Assembly: GCA_903821255.1 (NCBI GenBank)
Contig: CAIJKT010000563.1
Span: 1 to 8,419, forward strand
DNA length: 8,419 nucleotides
From: an uncultured Lentisphaeria bacterium
GTDB taxonomy: Bacteria > Verrucomicrobiota > Lentisphaeria > Victivallales > Victivallaceae
Reading direction: 5' to 3'
In this document: one piece after another, positions 1 through 6,496 of the stretch
Numbering within the stretch: position 1 is the first letter of the stretch
Layout: every line of letters starts with the position of its first letter
Translations under genes and position numbers: made by a program
The notes under the pieces: model-generated
The model's input: only the letters and a program-made list of their open reading frames with translations
Databases searched by the model: none
What the model was told of the DNA's origin: nothing

Positions 1-33
1 AATAATTTCTAAAATTATTGAGTTCTAAAACTC
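1..33. other. Pair of adjacent AT-rich hairpins
   Basis: Two inverted repeats sit back to back. The first is AATAATTT (1-8) against AAATTATT (12-19), with loop CTA. The second is GAGTT (20-24) against AACTC (29-33), with loop CTAA. Both are perfect stems. They lie at the window edge, so whether they belong to the 3' end of an upstream gene or to the start of the repeat array cannot be decided. No T-tract follows either stem, so an intrinsic terminator is unlikely. Confidence 0.35.
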
Positions 34-94
34 TAAAGTTGGAGAATAGAAAGTGAAAAAGGAAAAGTTGGGAATCTGGAAATCAGGGAATGTG

Positions 95-386
95 TTATGC
101 TCAAAGACACTCCAATGTATCGGAGTGCGGAAAGCGGAAAGTGCGGAACGGATGTCCAGAATGTATATGTGTTTGTCCAGAATGGCTCATAGGCCCCATT
201 GCGAAAATGATTGTGCTCAACGACACTCCAATATCTCGGAATATGATGTCCGAAATGGTTTTGGCATAGTGCCGTCCGTTCCGGACGGAACTGTCCAAAA
301 TAAGGGAAGATGGTGTCCAGAATGGGTGTAAAATTGAAAGCATTGTGCTCAACGACTATCCAAAGTGTCGGAGTAGGCGGTCCGAG
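95..386 (-). repeat. Left modular intergenic repeat array
   Basis: This gene-free stretch is built from recurring degenerate modules. A core starting TTRTGCTCAA and running through ACTCCAA..TCGGA occurs three times in the same direction, starting at 95, 211 and 343 (steps of 116 and 132). In the first copy it contains the perfect inverted repeat CACTCC (108-113) / GGAGTG (122-127). A short unit TGTCCAGAATG recurs at 153, 174 and 314, with variants at 247 and 292. Module A (247-288) and module B (292-386) both reappear, reverse-complemented, in the right flank of the window: A matches 37 of 42 bases and B roughly 80% by hand alignment. Strand is given as minus because the right-flank copies read the same way on plus. 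Short open frames across it are not convincing genes, since the equivalent frame in the third core copy carries a stop. The array looks like a dispersed, non-coding chromosomal repeat family. Confidence 0.75.
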
Positions 387-469
387 ATTATGGTTGTTTC
401 TTAATAATGCGGAAATATAGCGATTCCATATTTTTTTGTAAAAAATTAATAAATTATCACAAATTTCAA

Positions 470-498
470 TTGACTTAATCGGGTTTACGGGGTAAAAT
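470..498 (+). promoter_or_regulatory. Sigma-70-type promoter of the oxidoreductase gene
   Basis: TTGACT (470-475) and TAAAAT (493-498) are separated by 17 bases, close to the sigma-70 consensus TTGACA-N17-TATAAT. The upstream DNA from about 431 to 465 is rich in A and T runs and could act as an UP element. Transcription would begin near 505, leaving a leader of about 74 nt before the start codon at 579. The rest of 387-470 shows no gene. Confidence 0.7.
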
Positions 499-508
499 TA
501 TAGTATTG

Positions 509-559
509 AACCGGTTTTAAAACAGTTTTAATTAAAAATCGGTTTAAAACGTGTTTAAC
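509..559 (+). promoter_or_regulatory. Probable operator region downstream of the promoter
   Basis: Just after the predicted transcription start lie a palindrome AACCGGTT (509-516), a perfect palindrome GTTTTAAAAC (514-523), a palindrome TTTTAATTAAAA (526-537) and a second near-copy CGGTTTAAAAC (540-550) of CGGTTTTAAAAC (512-523). The two CGGTTT copies are 28 bases apart, close to an integral number of helical turns, and GTTTAAC follows at 553. Repeated symmetric sites inside the initially transcribed region suit a dimeric repressor. AACCGGTT-like cores are compatible with a LacI/GalR-type regulator, but the regulator is not in the window and its family is inference. Confidence 0.5.
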
Positions 560-578
560 AAATCAAGGTGTATAGATC

Positions 579-1655
579 ATGAGTAACAAAGTCATCAAAG
601 TCGGGATTGCCGGTTTTGGACGCAGCGGTTACGGCATTCATGCCAACTGGCTGAAAAACGATGAGAAGTACAAGATCGTCGCGGTAGCCGATAACATTCC
701 GGAACGGCGTCAGGATGCGGTCAACGAATTTGGCTGCAAAGTATATGAGGATTACCAGGAATTGCTCAATGCCGGCGGCTTTGACCTGTTCGTCAATGCC
801 ACACCGAGCCGTTTCCATGTGGAAGCGTCACTGGCCGGATTGAAAAAAGGTTACAACCTCCTCAGCGAGAAACCTTCCGCCCGCACCGTGGAACAGTTCG
901 ACCAGATTGTTGCGGCGGCCAAAAAGGCGAAGAAGGTCTTTTATCCCTTCCAGAATTCCCGTTTCTATCCGTTCTTTAAGAAAATGTGCCAGATTATTGA
1001 TTCAGGCGTGCTGGGGGAAATCGTTTTCATCCGCTCCAACTGGAGCGGGTATGCCCGTCGCTGGGACTGGCAGACACTGCAGGATCAGCTTGGCGGTAAT
1101 CTGCTGAATACCGGACCGCATCCGGTCGACCAGGCAATCGTCCTGTTCGGCGAAGGCTACTCGGAAGTTTTCTGCAAAATGTATGCCAACCATTTCCCGT
1201 TCAAAGGCGATGCCGAAAACTTCTGCACGCTGACCATGCACGGCAGAAATAATCCGACGATCGAGGTGGTCTTGAACTCTTTCCAGGCTTATCCGCAAGG
1301 CGATATGTATAACATCAGCGGCACTCTCGGCGGCCTTACCGGCGGTCCGAGCGGGCTGAAATGGAAGTACTTTAATCCTGCGGAAGCTCCCGCGCAGAAA
1401 ATGTGGGAACCCTGGAGTCTGAACCGCGGCTATTGCGGCGAAACCCTCCCGTGGGTAAATGAATCATGGGAATACAGCGACACCAATTCCAACAGCACCG
1501 GTTTCAGCACCATGGTCAAAGCCCTGTACGGTGATCTGTATGAGGTTCTGGTCAACGGCGCGGAACCGGAAATTAAGCATGAGCAGGTTCGCCGCCAGAT
1601 CCATGTCATGGAAGAGGCGCATCGTCAGAACCCGCTTCCGAAGCGCAAAAAGTAA
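579..1655 (+). CDS. Gfo/Idh/MocA-family NAD(P)-dependent oxidoreductase
   Basis: A 358-residue cytosolic dehydrogenase of the Gfo/Idh/MocA family, which oxidises or reduces sugars, inositols and related polyols. The substrate cannot be named from sequence. The N-terminal Rossmann domain (about 5-125) shows G12-F-G14-R-S-G17 for dinucleotide binding, an acidic residue D38 at the end of the second strand (VAVAD) and the family EKP motif at E97-K98-P99, whose lysine is the usual catalytic residue. The C-terminal alpha/beta domain carries GGNLLNTGPHPVD (172-184) with the family histidine H181 and D184. Asn177 stands where inositol dehydrogenases have the catalytic Asp of D-x3-H. The C-terminus AHRQNPLP is typical of one large subgroup. 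No signal peptide or membrane segment is seen. The start is supported by AAGGTG at 565-570, eight bases before ATG. The gene has its own promoter and a strong terminator, so it is probably monocistronic. Family assignment is secure. Confidence 0.93.
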   Translation: MSNKVIKVGIAGFGRSGYGIHANWLKNDEKYKIVAVADNIPERRQDAVNEFGCKVYEDYQELLNAGGFDLFVNATPSRFHVEASLAGLKKGYNLLSEKPSARTVEQFDQIVAAAKKAKKVFYPFQNSRFYPFFKKMCQIIDSGVLGEIVFIRSNWSGYARRWDWQTLQDQLGGNLLNTGPHPVDQAIVLFGEGYSEVFCKMYANHFPFKGDAENFCTLTMHGRNNPTIEVVLNSFQAYPQGDMYNISGTLGGLTGGPSGLKWKYFNPAEAPAQKMWEPWSLNRGYCGETLPWVNESWEYSDTNSNSTGFSTMVKALYGDLYEVLVNGAEPEIKHEQVRRQIHVMEEAHRQNPLPKRKK

Positions 1656-1684
1656 TAAAGCTCTTTGCGATTGTACAAGTATTC

Positions 1685-1713
1685 AAAGCCCGGCTTTCAA
1701 GCCGGGCTTTTTT
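1685..1713 (+). terminator. Intrinsic terminator after the oxidoreductase gene
   Basis: An 11-bp perfect GC-rich stem, AAAGCCCGGCT (1685-1695) against AGCCGGGCTTT (1700-1710), encloses a 4-base loop TTCA and ends in six consecutive T (1708-1713). It starts 30 bases after the stop codon, a textbook Rho-independent terminator. It separates the oxidoreductase from the glt operon. Confidence 0.93.
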
Positions 1714-1736
1714 GTCTCCTGTCTGCATTGCCAGAT

Positions 1737-1767
1737 ATTACATAAATGTAATGATTACAAATTTGTA
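1737..1767. promoter_or_regulatory. Overlapping palindromes upstream of gltB, likely regulator site
   Basis: Three inverted repeats overlap: ATTACAT-AA-ATGTAAT (1737-1752), TGTAAT-G-ATTACA (1747-1759) and TACAAATTTGTA (1756-1767). They use the hexamer ATTACA/TGTAAT three times in 23 bases, and TGTAAT recurs at 1827-1832 and 1886-1891. The cluster lies 170-200 bases ahead of gltB, where a transcription factor controlling nitrogen assimilation would be expected. It does not fit the spacing of NtcA (GTA-N8-TAC) or GlnR/TnrA (TGTNA-N7-TNACA) sites, so the regulator is unknown. Confidence 0.45.
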
Positions 1768-1825
1768 CTACAAAAATGTTATAAATTAGGCTTGTGCGAT
1801 AACCTTAATAAAAATCATAATTCTT

Positions 1826-1884
1826 TTGTAATAAATTATTTATGCAATAATATACTATTATGGCATGGAAAATGTTAATATACT
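1826..1884 (+). promoter_or_regulatory. Tentative gltBD promoter region (two TATACT boxes)
   Basis: In this AT-rich stretch the octamer AATATACT occurs twice, at 1849-1856 and 1877-1884, each ending in the -10-like hexamer TATACT. The first has a candidate -35 TTGTAA at 1826-1831, but the 19-base gap is longer than ideal. The second lacks a clear -35 box and could depend on an activator. The operon must start in this spacer, because a strong terminator lies just upstream. The exact start is uncertain in such AT-rich DNA. Confidence 0.35.
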
Positions 1885-1936
1885 CTGTAATTATTGAATT
1901 TAAAAATTAAAGTTAACATACCAGGGAGACAGGAAA

Positions 1937-4900
1937 ATGGATCAACCGGGACAGCAAAACAGTTACCATCCCGACCAGCGCGGGCTGTATGACTTTAAAA
2001 ACGAGCACGACGCGTGCGGAGTGGGTTTTGTCGCAAACATTGACGGCAAGCAGTCGCATAGAATTGTAGAGCATGGAATAGAAGTCCTGAAGCGGCTGCT
2101 GCATCGCGGCGCGGCCGGCGGCGATCCCGATACTGGTGACGGCGCGGGCATTCTGCTGCAAATCCCGGATGAGTTCTTTCGTGGTGCCGGATTGGGCTTC
2201 GAACTGCCGTCAGCCGGGGAATATGCTGTCGGCATGGTGTTTCTGCCGCAGGATGACAAGCAGCGCAAGAAATGCATGGACATAATCTGCGACACTGTCA
2301 CCGGGGAAAGCCGTCGTTTTCTAGGCTGGAGAGATGTGCCCGTTGATGAGAAATCCCTTGGTAAAATCGCCCGTGACAGCCGTCCCGACATCAAGCAGTT
2401 CTTCGTTGCCGCCAGCAAGGACGACAAAGACGATGTCACGTTTGAACGGAAACTTTACGTTATCCGCAGAATGATTGAAAAGACTGTTCAGGCTGAAACC
2501 GGCGCTGGAGACCGTTTTTATGTGGTCAGCCTTTCCTGCCGCGTTATCATTTACAAAGGCCTGCTGATGGCGCCGCAGGTGCCGAAGTTCTTCCCGGACC
2601 TGACCTGCAAGGACTTGAAAAGTGCGCTGGCAATCGTGCATCAGCGTTACAGTACCAATACTTTCCCGACCTGGCCGCTGGCGCAGCCGTTCCGTTACCT
2701 GGCGCACAATGGCGAAATCAACACCCTGCGCGGCAATATCAACCAGATGAAAGCCAGGGAGAATTCGTTTGAATCCGAACTTTTTGGCGGCGACATCAAG
2801 AAGCTGCTGCCGATCGTCCAGGAGGGGCAAAGTGATTCCGCCTGCCTCGATAACGCCCTGGAAATATTTGTGAACGCCGGCAGAAGTCTGCCGCATTCAA
2901 TGATGATGCTGGTTCCGCAGGCCTGGGGCAAGGACTACCACCTGGGCCACGATTTGCGCGGGTTCTTCGAGTACCATTCCGGCCTGATGGAACCGTGGGA
3001 CGGCCCGGCCGCGCTTGCGTTCTCCAACGGCAAAGCCGTCGGAGCGATGCTCGACCGCAACGGCCTGCGTCCCGCCCGCTATACCATCACTAAAGACAAC
3101 TTTATCGTGCTCGCGTCGGAAACCGGCGTGCTGGACATACCCGCAGAGAATGTGGTGAAGAAGGGCCGTCTCGGGGCCGGGCAGATGATCTATGTTGACC
3201 TCCGCAGAAAACGGGTGATGTTCGATGCGGAGATCAAGAATCTGGTCTCCAGACGCCAGCCGTACCGCCGCTGGGTTGAGGAGAACAAGATTTCGCTGCA
3301 CGGGCTGTTTGACTCCGTGGTGCCGACGATCGTCAGCAAGGATATTATCAGACACCAGATGCTTTTCGGTTATACCCGCGAAGACATCAATATGATTATC
3401 AAGCCGATGGCCTTGACCGGGCACGAACCTACCGGTTCCATGGGCAATGACGCCGCACTGGCGGTCCTTTCGGAAAAGCCCCAGCTGCTGTTCAACTACT
3501 TCAAGCAGTTGTTTGCTCAAGTCACCAACCCGGCGATCGACCCGATTCGCGAAGAACTGGTCATGAGCCTGATGACTTACATCGGCAATCAGGGCAATAT
3601 TCTCGATGAAAAACCGCTTCACGCACATCTGGTCAAGCTTAAAAACCCGATTCTGACCAATGAAGACCTGGAGCGCCTGCGTTCTTCCCGGATTCCGTCA
3701 TTCCAGGCGGCCACGCTTCAGACGGGCTTTTATTCAGGCAACAGCGGCAAAGGCCTGAAGCCGGCGATAGAAGAGCTTGCCCGGAAGGCCGAAGACGCCG
3801 TCCGAAGCGGCAAGAGCGTGATCATCCTCAGCGACAGGGGGCTTGATGAAGGCCATGCGCCGATCCCCGCGCTGATGGCCGTGGCCGCGGTCAACCGGCA
3901 CTTGAGCAAATGCGGACTCCGCACCAGCGCCGGCCTGGTTCTGGAAACCGGCGAAGCCAGGGAAATCATGCATTATGTATTGCTGCTGGGCTACGGCACG
4001 ACTGCGATCAATCCTTATCTCGTGCTGGAAACCGTAAATAATCTGGTTGACGCCGGCCAACTGGAAAAAGTGGATACCACCACCGCAATAGAAAACTATA
4101 TCAGCGCGGTTTGTAAAGGCATCCTCAAGGTCATGTCGAAAATGGGTATCTCGACGCTCCGGAGCTATCGCGGCGCGCAGGTGTTTGAAGCGGTCGGGCT
4201 TGATGACAGGATGATAAATGACATCTTCACCGGAACCGCGTCCCGGATCGGCGGCATCGGCTACGAAGAGATTGCCATGGAGGCGCATGCCCGCTATCTG
4301 AAGGCGTTCAAGCCGGAACCCGGCACGCTGGAAATCCTCGACGCCGGCGGCAGCTACCACTACCGCCGGAATGGCGAAGCGCACCTGTGGACGCCGGAGA
4401 CCATCTCCGCGTTCCAGCAGGCGGTACGCAATAACGACCGGCAGAAATACCGGGAATACGCGGAGTACATCAACCGGCAGGAAAAGCATCTGTGCACGCT
4501 GCGCGGCCTGTTCAAATTCAAAAAAGTCAATTCCATTCCGCTGGAGGAAGTCGAATCCGCCGCTCAGATTGTCCGGCGGTTTGTGTCCGGCGCCATGTCT
4601 TTCGGCTCGATCAGCAAGGAAGCCCATGAGACCATCGCCATCGCCATGAACCGGCTCGGCGCCATGAGCAACAGCGGCGAGGGCGGCGAAGATCCGGAAA
4701 GGTACAAACCGCTGGCGAACAATGACAGTCTCTGCAGCGCAATCAAGCAGGTTGCCAGCGGCAGATTCGGCGTCACCGGCGAATACCTGGTCAATGCCCG
4801 CGAACTTCAGATTAAAGTAGCCCAGGGGGCGAAACCCGGCGAAGGCGGACAACTGCCGGGGCACAAGGTCAATAAAGTGATCGCCAAAGTCAGGCATTCC

Positions 4901-6478
4901 ACGCCCGGCGTCACCTTGATCTCCCCGCCGCCGCACCACGATATCTATTCGATTGAAGACCTGGCGCAGTTGATTTATGACCTGAAAAATGCCAATACCG
5001 CCGCCAGGATTTCCGTTAAGCTGGTTTCTGAAGTCGGCGTCGGAACCGTGGCGGCAGGCGTTGCCAAGGGCCATGCCGACATGGTGCTGATCAGCGGCCA
5101 CGACGGCGGCACCGGGGCTTCCCCGCTCACTTCGATCAAACACGCCGGCCTGCCATGGGAACTCGGTCTGGCCGAAACGCAGCAGACACTGGTGCTGAAC
5201 AACCTCCGCGACCGCATCCGGGTCCAGGTTGACGGCCAGCTCAAGACCGGGCGCGACGTGATTATCGGCGCACTGCTCGGGGCCGAGGAATTCGGCTTTG
5301 CCACGACGGTGCTGGTCTCCATCGGCTGCGTGATGATGCGCAAATGCCACTCCAACACCTGTCCGGTCGGGGTCGCCACTCAGGACCCTGAACTGCGCAA
5401 GCTGTTCCGCGGCAAACCCGAGCATGTCCAGCACTTCCTGATGTTCATTGCGGAGGAGGTGCGCGAATATCTGGCGATGCTCGGTTTCAGATCGCTGGAA
5501 GAGGCCGTCGGCCGCTCCGATATGCTGGAATTCAATGAGGCGATTAACTTCTGGAAGGCTAAAAACCTCGATTTCTCTAAAATATTTGAACGTTCCTGGG
5601 ATACAAATCTGCCGGTACGCTGCATGAAGTCGCAGGACCATGGCATTGACAAGGCGTATGACCACAAGCTGATTCCGAAAATCCAGGATGCGCTTGAAAA
5701 GAAGACGCCGGTTAAGCTCGAAGAGACTATCTGTAATGTTGACCGCACTGTCGGCACCATGATGTCCAGCCTGATCGCCCGCAAATACGGCAATGCCGGT
5801 CTGCCGGAAGATACCATTAACGTGACTTTCCGGGGCTGTGCCGGACAGAGTTTCGGCGCGTTTCTGGCGCACGGCGTAACTTTCACGCTCATCGGCGAAG
5901 CCAACGACTATGTCGGCAAAGGGCTTTCCGGGGGCAGGATTATCGTCCGCCCGCCGGGAAAGATCGATTTCCAGCCTGAAGAAAACATTATTGCCGGCAA
6001 TGTCCTGCTTTACGGGGCAACCGGCGGCAAGCTGTTTATCAACGGCCAGGCCGGCGAACGTTTCGCCATCCGCAACAGCGGCGCGGTCACGGTGGTTGAA
6101 GGCGTGGGCGACCACTGCTGCGAATACATGACCGGGGGCCGCGTCGTCGTCCTGGGCAATGTCGGCGTCAACTTCGCCGCCGGGATGAGCGGCGGCATCA
6201 GCTATGTTTACGACGAGAACAACGATTTCGACCAGAAATGCAATCTCAATATGGTGGACCTGGAGCCGGTCGTGCTGCCGGAGGATGTCACTGAACTGAA
6301 GGCGCTGATCGCCGAACATCTTGCCGCCACCGGCAGCCCGAAAGCCAAAGCGATTCTGGATGAATGGGAGGACTGCCTCCCGGCATTCGTCAAGGTATTC
6401 CCGATCGACTACCGGAAAGCGCTGGGGCAGATGCTCAAGGAAGACGAAGAAATCGAACGCAAAATTGAAAACAACTAA
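1937..6478 (+). CDS. gltB: Glutamate synthase (NADPH) large (alpha) subunit
   Basis: This 1513-residue subunit hydrolyses glutamine and transfers the released ammonia through an internal tunnel to 2-oxoglutarate, giving glutamate. It acts in the cytosol together with GltD. Domains in order: a 26-residue propeptide; a class II glutamine amidotransferase domain whose nucleophile would be Cys27 after cleavage (EHDACGVGF), with R237 in HQRYSTNTFP, N258-G259 of HNGEIN for the oxyanion hole, and DRNGLRPARY at 373-382; a central domain (roughly 480-780); the FMN-binding synthase barrel with SGAMSFGSIS (from 884), GEGGEDPERY and HDGGTGASP (1055-1063); the 3Fe-4S ligands C1131, C1137 and C1142 in C-x5-C-x4-C; and the C-terminal GXGXG beta-helix domain from about G1300 (GCAGQSFGAF). 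Length matches bacterial GltB and all key residues are present. AGGGAG at 1923-1928, eight bases before ATG, supports the start. The stop is 18 bases before gltD. TTA, CTA and TCA codons are rare, leaving a long open antisense frame. Confidence 0.98.
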   Translation: MDQPGQQNSYHPDQRGLYDFKNEHDACGVGFVANIDGKQSHRIVEHGIEVLKRLLHRGAAGGDPDTGDGAGILLQIPDEFFRGAGLGFELPSAGEYAVGMVFLPQDDKQRKKCMDIICDTVTGESRRFLGWRDVPVDEKSLGKIARDSRPDIKQFFVAASKDDKDDVTFERKLYVIRRMIEKTVQAETGAGDRFYVVSLSCRVIIYKGLLMAPQVPKFFPDLTCKDLKSALAIVHQRYSTNTFPTWPLAQPFRYLAHNGEINTLRGNINQMKARENSFESELFGGDIKKLLPIVQEGQSDSACLDNALEIFVNAGRSLPHSMMMLVPQAWGKDYHLGHDLRGFFEYHSGLMEPWDGPAALAFSNGKAVGAMLDRNGLRPARYTITKDNFIVLASETGVLDIPAENVVKKGRLGAGQMIYVDLRRKRVMFDAEIKNLVSRRQPYRRWVEENKISLHGLFDSVVPTIVSKDIIRHQMLFGYTREDINMIIKPMALTGHEPTGSMGNDAALAVLSEKPQLLFNYFKQLFAQVTNPAIDPIREELVMSLMTYIGNQGNILDEKPLHAHLVKLKNPILTNEDLERLRSSRIPSFQAATLQTGFYSGNSGKGLKPAIEELARKAEDAVRSGKSVIILSDRGLDEGHAPIPALMAVAAVNRHLSKCGLRTSAGLVLETGEAREIMHYVLLLGYGTTAINPYLVLETVNNLVDAGQLEKVDTTTAIENYISAVCKGILKVMSKMGISTLRSYRGAQVFEAVGLDDRMINDIFTGTASRIGGIGYEEIAMEAHARYLKAFKPEPGTLEILDAGGSYHYRRNGEAHLWTPETISAFQQAVRNNDRQKYREYAEYINRQEKHLCTLRGLFKFKKVNSIPLEEVESAAQIVRRFVSGAMSFGSISKEAHETIAIAMNRLGAMSNSGEGGEDPERYKPLANNDSLCSAIKQVASGRFGVTGEYLVNARELQIKVAQGAKPGEGGQLPGHKVNKVIAKVRHSTPGVTLISPPPHHDIYSIEDLAQLIYDLKNANTAARISVKLVSEVGVGTVAAGVAKGHADMVLISGHDGGTGASPLTSIKHAGLPWELGLAETQQTLVLNNLRDRIRVQVDGQLKTGRDVIIGALLGAEEFGFATTVLVSIGCVMMRKCHSNTCPVGVATQDPELRKLFRGKPEHVQHFLMFIAEEVREYLAMLGFRSLEEAVGRSDMLEFNEAINFWKAKNLDFSKIFERSWDTNLPVRCMKSQDHGIDKAYDHKLIPKIQDALEKKTPVKLEETICNVDRTVGTMMSSLIARKYGNAGLPEDTINVTFRGCAGQSFGAFLAHGVTFTLIGEANDYVGKGLSGGRIIVRPPGKIDFQPEENIIAGNVLLYGATGGKLFINGQAGERFAIRNSGAVTVVEGVGDHCCEYMTGGRVVVLGNVGVNFAAGMSGGISYVYDENNDFDQKCNLNMVDLEPVVLPEDVTELKALIAEHLAATGSPKAKAILDEWEDCLPAFVKVFPIDYRKALGQMLKEDEEIERKIENN

Positions 6479-6496
6479 CTGACACTGAGGTGATAT

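Noticed and set aside
53..331. A 92-codon frame starting at GTG 53 with GGAG at 42-45
   Set aside because: It runs straight through the degenerate repeat modules, has no recognisable domain, and its length is not preserved in the inverted copy. I treat it as chance.
95..386. CRISPR array
   Set aside because: The repeats are degenerate, spaced 116-132 bp apart (140 bp on the right), the intervening DNA is itself repetitive, and no cas gene is present.
411..438. Terminator-like hairpin ending in seven T upstream of the oxidoreductase promoter
   Set aside because: The stem is only about six weak A-T pairs (AAATAT/ATATTT), and no gene ends just upstream. It is more likely AT-rich promoter DNA.
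1861..1880. Sigma-54 promoter (TGGCATG...) upstream of gltB
   Set aside because: The GG at 1862-1863 is not followed by GC at the required 10-base spacing.
1714..1936. Riboswitch or glutamine-responsive RNA in the gltB leader
   Set aside because: No GC-containing stem set or known aptamer motif is visible. The inverted repeats are short and AT-rich, better explained as DNA sites.
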